Notes: a model not told the origin generated them from the letters alone. A DNA stretch of 64,000 bases from Uloborus plumipes (GCA_038373865.1 JAXGGA010005788.1:1-64000); one strand, 5' to 3'; shown: positions 13,101-24,450, numbered from the stretch's first letter. Program-made: numbers and translations.

Positions 13101-14989
13101 TTTAATTTAATAAACTGGTTTCCATCTTTTTAACTTCTGTGTGCCTTAATTCAGTTACAAACAAAGACACAATCCGTAAGATACATTTTATTCCCTTTGT
13201 CCCAGTAAATCGCATATAATCTGCAAGTACAGCAAGCAAGCCTTCTCATTGTCATTTAAATGCGTAGTTACAATTATCTCTTGAGAAATCAGATTCCGAG
13301 AGAATAGTTTATTTCAATATCAAAGCTGCACGATAAAGACATCATCTGAAATACACTGCATGTCACCCTTATTTCACTTAAATAATTATGTTTCCATACG
13401 CTTAATTAAATCAAGAAAGTTAAAGGGCTATTGTCGTGTTATCAAAATTTCCTTCAACAGAATTTAGAATTTAAAATTTTCAGTGATACAATCAATCTAA
13501 AATGAATTCTTTAGAATTTGAAAATAATATGACATTTAAATTTACGGCAACTTGAATTCGAGATTTGAATTTAAAGCCATTATGTCGTTATATTAAGGGA
13601 AGAGTCAGTTGTGATACGATTTTTTTAATAAAAGGTGATTAAATTACTTATTAAGTGCATGTTTCTTATAATTATTATTATTTGAAAAGAGGTCAAGAGT
13701 GACTGAAAATTAGTTTGTCTGTGAATAGAGTAAAAAGCAGTTTGTTCAAAATTAAAAGTTTTCTTTATTGTACGCAAACACCAAACTTAAAGAGTTAATT
13801 GTGACCGCTTTCCATCTAGTTAAGCTTTAGTTCTAATTAAGTATGTTAAATAATTTATGGCGAATTAAGCCCAACTCTTTAGTAATATTATTTTAATGTG
13901 TCATGGTAACTTAAGCACAGCATGTCAATTGTCTATACCCAAGAAACTAATCATTACTATATTGTTTTCATTTTCAAAATCCCTCAATATTTTGCCAATA
14001 ATTAAATGTGTTCGACTCCTACAACAATTATGAATTCCTTGTTACATTTTTCCTATACATATTATTTGCTGTTTTTACGATGCTATTCAAAAGAATGACG
14101 TGCAGCATCATTTTCAAGAAATAATGTCGTAAAGCTTTTAACTCAGAGAACGAGGAAAAAACATACAAAGTGAAAGGTAGGTACAAATTTTTTTAAACTT
14201 TAAAAATTTAGATCACGATAAAAACAGGAAGCACATGTAGTTCCTGAAGTAAAGTAAGGCATTGATACATAACCACTATTTTCTGGGAACTTATTGATCC
14301 GCCATTTTGTTTCCAAACTTGAACGAGTGATATCACTAGACCGTCAACCAAAACAGTTTTGATGAAGATTGGTATCTAAGCTTCTGATTAGAGTGTTTGA
14401 TTGAAGTCTGACTTTCTCAGTCTTTTAAAGAAGCATATTTTACTCATTTCAAGTGAAAGCAAGTAATGTGTGAGATGTAACGGGTAGTATTTCCAATTTT
14501 TCAAAAATGTAATTTTTTTTTTCTGAAAGAGCACTGTTGAGATCGCGGGGTGAACTACTTTTTTCTTTTTTTTTTTTTTTTGACTCATTTTTTTTTCCTA
14601 AAAATCTGAAAAAAAGCTCTGTACTGACCAGAAACAGCACATAAAGGGTTATCACCCAAAAAGCCCAGGCTCAAAATTTACCACAAAAATTTCTTTATAG
14701 AAAGAAACAGCTTTATTCATGCTCAGGGGGGTATGGCAAAAGGACTAACTCAGTAGATACGCTTAAACACATATAGAACATCAATATCACATAGACAAAT
14801 CTGCATTCATCCCAAAGCAACTTCAAAACTTAACTATTTCACATGGGAGTTCGATATAACCCAATAGCCCGGGCCACAAGATTTATCCACGTAGCATAGA
14901 AGAATTCAAAATAATTAAAATATCAGGTTAAAACACATAAAACATTAAAACCACTAAAAGAGCTTTCGAACCAACAGTAAAATACACTA

Positions 14990-15700
14990 AAATACGTTAA
15001 AATAGTCACTCAATCTCTTATGAAGTAGACAACATATTCCAGTCACCAAGCCGCCACTAGTAAACGCCTTCCAAACACCCACTCGACCGCCCGGTCGAGG
15101 TTTTCCAAGCTGACGCAGGTGAACACACACTTCTCCGCTTACTCCTGAGGGCATATACCAGCCGGAACGTAGTCTTCGGAGAACAGCCAAGCTCCTGCCC
15201 TGGAAGACGTGCTTCAGCCCTTGAAGACGCTATTCCGGCACTTTACATCTCATCCGGAACGTAGATGAGGGCCACTTTCACCACTAATCCTTGGAGCCAC
15301 GGTGTGAATTCGCTTTGAAGTTTAGGTCAATATTTCATTACTACGGCATATCGGGATACTCGCTTCACTGCAGAGGCTTTCTTCCAGGCGGCTGACTGCC
15401 AAACGCTACTTCATACTGTCCGACAACAACACCAGCCCACGACCTTAGTGCCGTCACTATTCAAGACTTTTAGCTGCCCGGCACTTCTGCGCAGTATGAC
15501 TTTTATTTTTTTTTTAAGGCTGTTGCCAGGTTCCCCAGTGCAGTACAGCTCAGTCACTATGTCATTTTTCATGCAGACGTCATTAGTGGACAATTTGGTC
15601 TTAACAAGGCCACTTTATAGACCAGCCGACATTTTGGATCTGGCTTTTCATTGTTGCGGAGCTAAAGTAGCCAGAGATCTAAAATGGCTGATGCCTTTAC
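14990..15700. other. GC-richer island of unknown nature
   Basis: This block is visibly richer in G and C than the surrounding DNA. It contains repeated short phrases (CCGGAACGTAG at about 15160 and 15253; related GAAGAC blocks near 15206 and 15223). An imperfect inverted repeat lies near 15622-15691 (arms around TTTTGGATCTGGC and GCCAGAGATCTAAAA). Open frames exist on both strands (15448-15765 plus; 15411-15593 minus) but carry no motif I recognise. It could be a solo LTR, an untranslated exon or another transposon fragment. Confidence 0.35.
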
Positions 15701-18455
15701 TCCAATATTTCTTCATTTGTGACATTATACGAGACCTTGCTTTGCTTCAAAAAACTGGCATTTAAAAAAATAGTTGAAAATAAACAGTAGAAAAAATTAA
15801 CATGTTTTCTGATAGTATTTTTTATTTTTCGCTCATTCTATCGATATCTGTGTCTAAAAGCTGTACCTTTGGCTAGAAACACCCCCGTTGTTGAGGATAA
15901 ACATTTCTCTGTAAGTTTTTACTAAACTTATGGCATCATTTTCTTTCCAGATATGCTCATTTTGGCGTTTTTGCTTAAATTTTTACCCTTTATTTCTACG
16001 AAGCAGCAACCATAAACTATCACGCAGTATTTTCAAATACTTCAAATAAGGCTGGATCTGAAGCTCTTAAAGTTTCAACCAAAATGTCTGGCAGTGCGAC
16101 ATCTCCGCGAAAGATCTTTAATAAATGACGTATATCCTCTGTCATTGGCACTAACACGAAGAGGAGAAGCGAAGATTAGAGCAGATTTTTCAAAAAAGAA
16201 AAAATGGGATAATATGCAGAAAAAACATTTAAGAACTAGAAAAAAAAGGGGGGGGTCGGATTTTATTTCCAGTTAATCTGATTAGTGACTCTAATCTTTA
16301 GCATCCAATTAATCTTAAGCAATAAATATTTTTTTCAAGGCGATATTTCAATTGTTTACATGATTAGCAAGATAGTTTCTACTTTCAATCAAAGCTCGTT
16401 TCTCATATTATGATTTGATACTTAAACTAAAAATTGATCATTAGTAAAAATCGCATGAATGCTAAAAAAATGACTTTGCCAATACTCATTTTTTTTTTTG
16501 TCATTTTAGACTGACGTATTTTCCTTAACTACATTCTGTGGTCCAAATTTCCATCAATATAAAATCTAAACTCATGACAGGCTTCTGAACCTCAGTTGTT
16601 GCATTCAAATCAACAAAGAGGAAATCGTTTACTATACCGTAATAAATCTCAGTATTGTCACATATTTTTACTTTAATGCTGCTTTTATTTATTTATTTTT
16701 ATTGTTGTTGTGTGTGCGGGTGGGAGGGGGGGGGGTGTGAGTAAGATATCATTTTAGAGTTTTTTTTTTCTCGATTATTGGCAAACTATAACGAAAATAG
16801 ATGAAATTCTTTTTTCTTCTTTTTTGAGAAATTGTACTTAAGAAAACCAGATTTTTAAATTCCTACTTTTGAACGCGGATCAACTAGTTTCCTAAATTAC
16901 AGATTAGTCAATTTATCTATTTTAATATATTTTAATTGTAAACAATACTGCTATTGTAATCCTTGCTAATGTAGTTATTTATTTAAGGGAAAAGTCGTCT
17001 TCAAGTACAATGCTTAAAATAATGTTTTTAGATTTATTTTGTAAATTAAAATTATAAACATCACTCATAGTATCGTGAACACATTACCTCTGAAAAACTA
17101 CTTTGTACTGACTATAACAAAATGATAAATAGCAATCATGTAATATCTCCGACTTAATGAACGAATAAAGACAAGTTCATCAATGGATCTAATTGGAATA
17201 GCTATGCTGTATTAAAGGTAAATGGCATTGATAAAAGTCTGTAACTGAGGTAACAATTGGATATTAATTGCAAATGTGTATCGTGAAAGAGAAAGGAATT
17301 CCTAATTAAGCAAACTGGATTGCAGGAGTTCGGTTGTTAATGCTGTTAAAATGATGTTGGTAGTGATATGATTAAATAAATGTTAACTGCGACTGATTTT
17401 AAACAAGCCTAGTTTTAAATCCGTTTTAAGGAATGTATAGAACGTATTAAACATAGTTTTGAACTTTAATAAAAATACACATTCAAAACAAAGAAATATA
17501 TATACACTGCTCGACATTGAAAATGCAACACCAAGAAGGAGTGGTCAGAAATTCATGCAAATTTTACCGTAGACGCACGTCACTGAGTTATGCAAATGAT
17601 ATGAAATGCGCAGCTCTCCGACGCACGTGAAGTAAGATATAAGAGAATGAAGTTGAAAAGTGGGCTATGTTCATTAGGGTGGAACGAAAAAAATAAATTT
17701 TTGATTTTCAATTTGCCTTAGTGCGGAAAAGTTGCCTTTTCATGTAAATAAGGTATAAATAAAATATGAAAAATATTGAAGCACGTCTTGAGGTGCCGCA
17801 AGTAGGATAAAGTATTGTAGAAATGCGATTTTTGCTCTATTTTCAAGTTTTTTTCAAAAACTGTTATACTCATCATTTTTCTCTAAATGCGATCAAAAAA
17901 GTAACTATTACGCCAAAATGGCCACATAATATTCTTTTTTGATGTTTGGATGATTTCTTGAGGTGCCACAGAAACGATGAAGTTTTGCAAAAACGCACTT
18001 TTTGCTGATGGCACTAGCATCTGGGAGCATAAAACGTCAGGGCTATCCCTGATAAGACGTAGCAGTAGCGGATGTTTATAGGGGGCGTTAATGGGTAGCA
18101 GTGATATGTGTGAGTAGGGGCCAAGCTCAGATCAGGTGTCAATACCTTTGCCGAATTCACTTTTGTTCGCGTCTATCATGTAACAGAGTAACGTAAAATA
18201 TCGATAGTTGGTGAGCTATTTCAGCGTGGTGAGCTAAAACGGCTCTTTCTAAGCAAGTGCAGACGTGACAACTGTCAGAAAGTCCTATTTTTGGACACTT
18301 TAGTGATTTGAGTCAAGTTTTACTATCTACTTAGGAAGAATTCATGGAAGGTCACTGTTTTATTAGGCACAACCTCAAAAATTGGTCAAGTCAACCTGGA
18401 AAGGATCCTTGTGTGAGTAAAATATCTAGACTTAAGTTTCTAAAATTGAGCAAAT

Positions 18456-18734
18456 TTGGTCAAAAGTTTCTATTCTAGTTATTTCTTACCAAAGAATTTG
18501 AGTAACGATAAAAAATTGAAAAAAAAAGAACTGATTCGATCCTCGTTAAATTTAGGGAAGAATCTAAACGTTTATTTCTTGTTGCTGCCTACGGGAGACT
18601 ACAAGAGAAAAAACTTTGATACTTGCAGTTTGTATGAAAGAAAAGAAGGTGCCAGTCTTAGAACAAAAGTTTCTAAAGCAGTTGAAAACAACCTTCCTTT
18701 TTTAGAGAACATATATAACTTAAGTACAGATTAG
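18456..18734 (+). pseudogene. coding fragment in left arm of fold-back element
   Basis: A 92-codon open frame begins VKSFYSSYFLPKNLSNDKK (initiation codon not secure) and ends ENIYNLSTD before a stop. Its sister in the right arm reads the same protein with a few substitutions and continues further (DLTTDQKYLLSVSLYQEG). The tail pattern DLSTDQKYL resembles the DLSTNQKYL of the hAT-like pseudogene at 53.4-55.9 kb, so I tentatively place both in related transposase families. The preserved frame in both arms suggests it was once coding. A donor-like TGTGAGTA near 18411-18418 may be the end of an upstream exon. Confidence 0.45.
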
Positions 18735-18951
18735 AGATATTTAATAGATAAGTGTAAAAGGGTTCACAAATACAAGAAGATTTTAACTTCATGTTAATGC
18801 ACATAGGAGCAAACACTTTAACAAAGTACTGAGACAGATAATCTTGAGGTTTTCAGTTTGATTTGTTTTTATCACGCACAATCGAAGTATGCTCTTTGCA
18901 AATATTAATCACTTGAAGTGAGCAAGTTTTCCAGGTTTTTTGAAAATAAAT

Positions 18952-19275
18952 CTAGTAAGTTCCCTCTTGATATAACGATACACTTAATAAATATTTCTGA
19001 TCTGTAGTTAAGTCATGTATGTTCTCTAAAAGAGGAAGGTTGTTTTCAACTGCTTTAGGAACTTTTGTTCTAAGACTGGCACCTTCTTTTCTTTCATACA
19101 AACTGCAAGTATCAAAGTTTTTTCTCTTGTAGTCTCCCGTAGGCAGCAACAAGAAATAAACGTTTAGATTCTTCCCTAAATTTAACGAGGATCGAATCAG
19201 TTCTTTTTTTTTTAATTTTTTATCGTTACTCAAATTCTTTGGTAAGAAATAACTAGAATAGAAACTTTTGACCAA
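18952..19275 (-). pseudogene. coding fragment in right arm of fold-back element (mirror copy)
   Basis: This minus-strand open frame of 107 codons is the inverted partner of the frame at 18456-18734. It differs at a handful of residues (for example KVPKAVENNLPLLENIHDL against KVSKAVENNLPFLENIYNL). It extends past the left copy's stop with TTDQKYLLSVSLYQEG. The two frames converge on the centre of the palindrome. Likely a truncated transposase segment rather than a functional protein. Confidence 0.45.
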
Positions 19276-20137
19276 ATTTGCTCAATTTTAGAAACTTAAG
19301 TCTAGATATTTTACTCACACAAGGATCCTTTCCAGGTTGACTTGACCAATTTTTGAGGTTGTGCCTAATAAAACAGTGACCTTCCATGAATTCTTCCTAA
19401 GTAGATAGTAAAACTTGACTCAAATCACTAAAGTGTCCAAAAATAGGACTTTCTGACAGTTGTCACGTCTGCACTTGCTTAGAAAGAGCCGTTTTAGCTC
19501 ACCACGCTGAAATAGCTCACCAACTATCGATATTTTACGTTACTCTGTTACATGATAGACGCGAACAAAAGTGAATTCGGCAAAGGTATTGACACCTGAT
19601 CTGAGCTTGGCCCCTACTCACACATATCACTGCTACCCATTAATGCCCCCTATAAACATCCACTACTGCTACGTCTTATCAGGCATAGCCCTGACGTTTT
19701 ATGCTCCCAGATGCTAGTGCCATCAGCAAAAAGTGCGTTTTGGCAAAACTTCATCGTTTTTGTGGCACCTCAAGAAATTATCCAAACATCAAAAAAGAAT
19801 ATTATGTGGCCATTTTGGCGTAATAGTTACTTTTTTGATCGCATTTAAGGAAAAAATATGAGTATAACAATTTTTGAAAAAAACTTGAAAATAGAGCAAA
19901 AATCGCATTTCCACAATACTTTATCCTACTTGCGGCACCTCAAGACGTGCTTCAATATTTTTCATATTTTATTTATACCTTATTTACATGAAAAGGCAAC
20001 TTTTCCGCACTAAGGCTAATTGAAAATCAAAATTTTATTTTTTTCGTTCCACCCTAATGTTCATGTTGGTTTTTCTGCCAGACTAATTATCGGAGAAATT
20101 TGGTTTTTGTCTCGAAGGATACGTGTGATAAGAGGAA

Positions 20138-21169
20138 ATGCCACGCCGTCCTCAACGAAGACACTTCCAGCATATAGACGACTTTACAAGGGGTATGGTG
20201 ATCGGACTGAGAAGGGGAGGTTGGTCCATACGTCAAATTGCAGCTGATACCCACATGGATGCAAGCACTGTGCATCGGCTGTGTCGGAGATGGTTGGAAA
20301 GAGGAAATGTAGCCACATTGAGGGGTGCAGGTGCAGCCAGAGTGACGTCAGACCGCTTGGATCGACGGATTCACCGACAAGCTATGGCGGACCCGCAAGT
20401 CACTTGTACGTCGATTCTGCAGCACGTGCAAGGTACCCTGGATGTTCCTGTGTCGACCAGAACCATTTCCCGTCGACTGGTTGCACGTGGCCTGCAATCA
20501 CGGCGCCCGCTAAGAAGACTGCCATTGACCTCACAGCACAGACTCCAACGTTTGGAATGGTGCCGGACCAGAGCGACGTGGATGGCAGAATGGCAAACCG
20601 TAGTGTTCTCAGATGAATCCCGCTTCTGTTTGTCCAGCGATAGTCATCGCATACGTGTGTGGTGTCGACGTGGAGAAAGATCGAATCCGGCAGTAACTGT
20701 GGAACTCCCCACAGCGCGACAACGTGACATAATGGTTTGGGGCGCTATTGCATACAATTCCGTATCACCTCTAGTTCGTATTCGGGGCACTATGACGGCC
20801 CAACGATATGTAGATAATGTACTGCGGCCGGTGGCAATCCCCTACCTTCAGGGTCTGCCAAATGCAATTTTTCAACAGGATAACGCCCGGCCTCACAGTG
20901 CTCGAATCAGCCAACATGCTCTACGAGGTGTACAGATGCTTTCCTGGCCACCATACTCTCCTGACTTGTCACCAATCGAACATGTGTGGGACGTGATTGG
21001 ACGCCGTTTGCAGAAACTGTCACTGCCTCGTTCAGAGGACGAACTGTGGCAAATGGTTGAAAGGGAATGGAGTGCCATCCCTCAGGACACCATCCGCAGG
21101 CTTATTGACTCCATGCCTAGACGTGTTTCTTCGTGCATCGCTGTCCGCGGTGGTCCTACTTCTTACTGA
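20138..21169 (+). CDS. Tc1-type transposase, intact (copy A)
   Basis: A 343-residue protein of the usual Tc1 transposase length. It would bind the element's terminal repeats and catalyse cut-and-paste transposition into TA sites in the nucleus. The N-terminus (MPRRPQRRH) is basic. A first helix-turn-helix spans about residues 12-50 and a second about 70-120, joined by an AT-hook-like basic linker (LRGAGAARV, 61-69). The catalytic triad is visible: D159 in VVFSDESRF, D248 in FQQDNARPH and E281 in SPDLSPIEHVW. Thirty-two residues separate D248 and E281, not the 34 typical of Tc1. No stop or frameshift is seen. The start is the first ATG of the frame and is shared by all three copies. The fold-back insertion upstream may disturb its promoter. 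Confidence 0.93.
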   Translation: MPRRPQRRHFQHIDDFTRGMVIGLRRGGWSIRQIAADTHMDASTVHRLCRRWLERGNVATLRGAGAARVTSDRLDRRIHRQAMADPQVTCTSILQHVQGTLDVPVSTRTISRRLVARGLQSRRPLRRLPLTSQHRLQRLEWCRTRATWMAEWQTVVFSDESRFCLSSDSHRIRVWCRRGERSNPAVTVELPTARQRDIMVWGAIAYNSVSPLVRIRGTMTAQRYVDNVLRPVAIPYLQGLPNAIFQQDNARPHSARISQHALRGVQMLSWPPYSPDLSPIEHVWDVIGRRLQKLSLPRSEDELWQMVEREWSAIPQDTIRRLIDSMPRRVSSCIAVRGGPTSY

Positions 21170-22061
21170 GCCGACGCCGTCCTCGCTCTAAATTTTGCTT
21201 ATTTATTTTGAAATAAATATCACTTATTGTTCCATGCTGTCTCTGTCTTCTTACCAAATTTCATCAATTTCTGACCACTCCTTCTTGGTGTTGCATTTTC
21301 AATGTCGAGCAGTGTATACAAAGGTCAGTGTCATTAGATTTATGCACGAATTCTTACTAAAATATTTATGAAATAAATTGCATAGTTATTTGACTGAAAG
21401 ACTGAAAATAATGACCAATAAAGTTGTGTGATGTAAAGTTTGTTAAACGGTTCAACTAACAATTTTTGGACTTAATTTATTGTTTTTTTTTTTTCTCTTA
21501 CACTTAAAGTTTTTTAATTTGTATCATTTTTTAAAGTGCGATTTAATTGCTCGAAGCAAGTTTCTAAACTACAATTTGAAAACTTGTGACGGATTATTGT
21601 ATATGCTTAACAAATTTAGTGGTAAAGATTTTGAACTTTTTAACTTTATTTAGTAAAATAACATACATTTTTATATTTTTTTAAAGACAGAATATATATA
21701 TATATATACTAGCAGACCCGGCCACGCGTTGCTGTGGCTAAGGTATGGGTTAAACTATAATGTTTCAATAGAAACGAAAAACTTGATTACCGTAATAGAG
21801 ATCAACTTTATATAAATATTAATTTGAGGTCAAAATATGAAAACAATCGAACAAAAATTTCCTAAGTTTGCTAGAAACAAAAAATTAACAAAAAAATGTA
21901 GTATTTTAGTACTTAGAAATATTATATTCAAGCTTGTAACAATTGAGTTAATTAAAAATTTGCTAATTGCTATTGTAACATTTTATTTTTTAATAATGTA
22001 GGTAGGGTAGATAATTAACCAATATTATTTGTTATTTTTTTTATTATAAGCATTTTTAATT

Positions 22062-22524
22062 TCAGTTTAACTCAACACTAATCGGTGCACAATATTCTTT
22101 GTTAATCTGTCTCTTGTAAACAAAAATAGATTGGACGGTTTTCCCACACGGGAGCAAGCGACCTATAGTTGCCCATAGGGAAAAACATGGATTTTCTAAA
22201 TCTAAACCGCAAATTGACATTGTTTGTCCTTGGAACTTATTAATGGACATGGCGAAAGCTAAACGAATGGGAAACTGTAGCCTTTTGAAGGGTATTGAAG
22301 ATTCTGACGGTGTCATTGGGATACGTGGCAACAGAACTACTTCATCTTTAAACTTGCCAGTCAAAATGATTGCCTCAATAATGTTCCCGGTGATTTTTTT
22401 GATAACTAAACGCGTACCATTGCATAACCTCGGTGGATTTAAATTACGTAGAAGAACTATGGGTAAACCAATTTTTAACCGCAGATTATGTAGTGGCATT
22501 CCGGGTATGTTTAAAGAATTTTAG
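22062..22524 (-). pseudogene. Helitron PIF1-type helicase, C-terminal fragment
   Basis: The minus-strand frame contains blocks typical of the end of Helitron helicases: [15 protein letters not shown], then [27 protein letters not shown] and [17 protein letters not shown]. Right after this the frame shifts. In the neighbouring frame the sequence continues [21 protein letters not shown], the last conserved helicase motif, with a stop in place of the usual tyrosine. The break lies near 22165-22190. Walker A and B regions and the Rep endonuclease are absent. Non-functional relic. Confidence 0.8.
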
Positions 22525-22717
22525 CCAAGAATACAGAAAATCTGGTAGCTAAATAGATAATTTGCAATAAAAAATATACTGCGGTCCTAAATTGAGAAAA
22601 AAACTATCCTATTATTTAAGTTAGACCAAACTGAAACTGCTTGCAAAATTTGGTTAAAATCGGTTCAGTAGCTGAGGAGTCCATTGGACACAAACACAGG
22701 GACACGTAATTTTTATA
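22522..22717 (-). repeat. Helitron 5'-end direct repeat, inner copy
   Basis: About 196 bp closely similar to 24247-24450, in the same orientation. It includes the phrase 'AAATCGGTTCAGTAGCTGAG' and ends in the TATAAAAATTACGTGTC-type Helitron 5' terminus (minus strand). Tc1 copy B is inserted precisely in its terminal TATATA. Confidence 0.7.
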
Positions 22718-22719
22718 TA

Positions 22720-24139
22720 CACTGCTCGACATTGAAAATGCAACACCAAGAAGGAGTGATCAGAAATTGATGAAATTTGGTAAGAAGACAGAGACAGCAT
22801 GGAACAATAAGTGATATTTATTTCAAAATAAATAAGCAAAATTTAGAGCGAGGACGGCGTCGGCTCAGTAAGAAGTAGGACCACCGCGGGCAGCGATGCA
22901 CGAAGAAACACGTCTAGGCATGGAGTCAATAAACCTGCGGATGGTGTCCTGAGGGATGGCACTCCATTCCCTTTCAACCATTTGCCACAGTTCGTCCTCT
23001 GAACGAGGCAGTGGCAGGTTCTGCAAACGGCGTCCAATCACGTCCCACACATGTTCGATTGGTGACAAGTCAGGAGAGTATGGTGGCCAGGAAAGCATCT
23101 GTACACCTCGTAGAGCATGTTGGCTGATTCGAGCACTGTGAGGCCGGGCGTTATCCTGTTGAAAAATTGCATTTGGCAGACCCTGAAGGTAGGGGATTGC
23201 CACTGGCCGCAGTAGATTATCTACATATCGTTGGGCCGTCATAGTGCCCCGAATACGAACTAGAGGTGATACGGAATTGTATGCAATAGCGCCCCAAACC
23301 ATTATGCCACGTTGTCGCGCTGTGGGGCGTTCCACAGTTACTGCCGGATTCGATCTTTCTCCACGTCGACGCCACACACGTATGCGAAGACTATCGCTGG
23401 ACAAACAGAAGCGGGATTCATCTGAGAACACTACGATTTGCCATTCTGCCATCCACGTCGCTCTGGTCCGGCACCATTCCAAACGTTGGAGTCTGTGCTG
23501 TGAGGTCAATGGCAGTCTTCTTAGCGGGCGCCGTGATTGCAGGCCACGTGCAACCAGTCGACGGGAAATGGTTCTGGTCGACACAGGAACATCCAGGGTA
23601 CCTTGCACGTGCTGCAGAATCCACGTACAAGTGACTTGCGGGTCCGCCACAGCTTGTCGGTGAATCCGTCGATCCAAGCGGTCTGACGTCACTCTGGCTG
23701 CACCTGCACCCCTCAATGCGGCTACATTTCCTCTTTCCAACCATCTCCGACACAGCCGATGCACAGTGCTTGCATCCATGTGTGTATCAGCTGCAATTTG
23801 ACGTATGGACCAAGCTCCCTTTCTCAGTCCGATCACCATACCCCTTGTAAAGTCGTCTATATGCTGGAAGTGTCTTCGTTGAGGACGGCGTGGCATTTCC
23901 TACTATCACACGTATCCTTCGAGACAAAAACCAAATTTCTCCGATAATTAGTCTGTCAGGAAAACCAACATGAACATAGCCCACTTTTCAACTTCATTCT
24001 CTTAAATCTTACTTCACGTGCGTCGGAGAGCTGCGCATTTCATATCATTTGCATAACTCAGTGACGTGCGTCTACGGTAAAATTTGCATGAATTTCTGAC
24101 CACTCCTTCTTGGTGTTGCATTTTTAATGTCGAGCAGTG
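22720..24139 (-). mobile_element. Tc1/mariner-type element copy B, 1420 bp, complete
   Basis: TA target duplications at 22718-22719 and 24140-24141 and about 49-bp inverted repeats (starting CACTGCTCGACATTG) bound the element. It is inserted in the 5' end of a Helitron remnant. One end carries a single change (TTTTTAATGT in place of TTTTCAATGT). It lacks the fold-back insertion of copy A and so supplies the empty-site sequence for it. Confidence 0.94.
22865..23896 (-). CDS. Tc1-type transposase, intact (copy B)
   Basis: Full 343-residue frame without stops, nearly identical to copies A and C; differences include KGAWSIRQ at residues 26-33 and AALRG at 59-63. The two helix-turn-helix regions, the D159 and D248 blocks and SPDLSPIE with E281 are all present, with the same 32-residue spacing. 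Transcription would run leftward from the 24.1-kb end. The frame starts at the same ATG as copies A and C. Confidence 0.93.
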   Translation of the reverse strand: MPRRPQRRHFQHIDDFTRGMVIGLRKGAWSIRQIAADTHMDASTVHRLCRRWLERGNVAALRGAGAARVTSDRLDRRIHRQAVADPQVTCTWILQHVQGTLDVPVSTRTISRRLVARGLQSRRPLRRLPLTSQHRLQRLEWCRTRATWMAEWQIVVFSDESRFCLSSDSLRIRVWRRRGERSNPAVTVERPTARQRGIMVWGAIAYNSVSPLVRIRGTMTAQRYVDNLLRPVAIPYLQGLPNAIFQQDNARPHSARISQHALRGVQMLSWPPYSPDLSPIEHVWDVIGRRLQNLPLPRSEDELWQMVEREWSAIPQDTIRRFIDSMPRRVSSCIAARGGPTSY

Positions 24140-24246
24140 TATTATAAGAAAGATTATTACTTGTTTACTTCGCCCCAGAAGCTGCCAGTACGTGTGCTTT
24201 ATGTCTCTCAGCCATGGAGGTGTCAAAAAAGGCTTAGTAAAAAGGC

Positions 24247-24450
24247 TTAGCCAAGAACACAGAAAGGCTGGTAGCTAAATACATAATTTGCAATAAAAAA
24301 TATATTTTGCTGTCCTAAATTGAGATAAAAACTATCCTATCATTTAAGTTGGACCAAACTGAAACTGCGTGTAAAATTTGTTAAAATCGGTTCAGTAACT
24401 GAGGAGTCCATTGGCCACAAACACAGGGACACGTAATTTTTATATATTAA
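24247..24450 (-). repeat. Helitron 5'-end direct repeat, outer copy
   Basis: Partner of 22522-22717, ending in the intact Helitron 5' terminus at 24452. About 105 bp of other sequence (24142-24246) separates it from Tc1 copy B. Two 5' ends facing the same way show that two Helitron copies inserted in tandem, or that the 5' part was duplicated. Confidence 0.7.

Larger units (their letters stand above)
8604..17502. other. long AT-rich stretch without recognised genes
   Basis: No gene or complete mobile element can be supported. Items inside listed separately are a weak SINE-like patch near 10.1 kb and a GC-richer island near 15 kb. Long homopolymers occur (T-run 9350-9368, T-rich 14567-14581, G-rich 16724-16736). 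A segment at 11100-11215 contains a phrase of the style 'TTTTCATCAAACTTGGCAT' that is common in arthropod transposon remnants, but no ends are visible. Confidence 0.5.
17675..20056. mobile_element. fold-back (giant palindrome) hAT-like element, 2382 bp
   Basis: The ends are TAGGGTGGAACG and its inverse, flanked by a perfect 8-bp target duplication ATGTTCAT (17667-17674, 20057-20064). The empty site is read directly from Tc1 copies B and C, which lack the insert. TAGGG fits the hAT end consensus YARNG. The left arm (17675 to about 18755) and right arm (about 18975 to 20056) are near-identical inverted copies of about 1.08 kb around a unique spacer of about 220 bp. Each arm contains the phrase CTTGAGGTGCC twice near its end, possibly transposase-binding repeats. 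Both arms carry the same coding fragment, pointing inward. The structure looks like an inverted duplication of the left half of a larger transposon. Confidence 0.85.
17505..21314 (+). mobile_element. Tc1/mariner-type element copy A, split by a fold-back insertion
   Basis: Flanked by TA dinucleotides (17503-17504, 21315-21316). The terminal inverted repeats are about 49 bp, start CACTGCTCGACATTG and are nearly identical. After removing the 2382-bp insertion at 17675-20056 and one 8-bp target duplication, the element is 1420 bp, exactly the length of copies B and C. The insertion lies in the 5' non-coding leader, so the transposase frame downstream is untouched. A poly(A) signal AATAAA lies near 21213. 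Copy A is on the plus strand; the other two are on the minus strand. Confidence 0.93.

Noticed and set aside
22243..22524. Plus-strand 93-codon frame in the Helitron
   Set aside because: Antisense to the recognisable helicase fragment.
22956..23663. Open frames on the strand opposite the Tc1 transposases (also near 20087, 20893, 32665, 33468)
   Set aside because: Antisense or frame-shifted shadows of the 343-aa transposase, repeated in all three copies for that reason.
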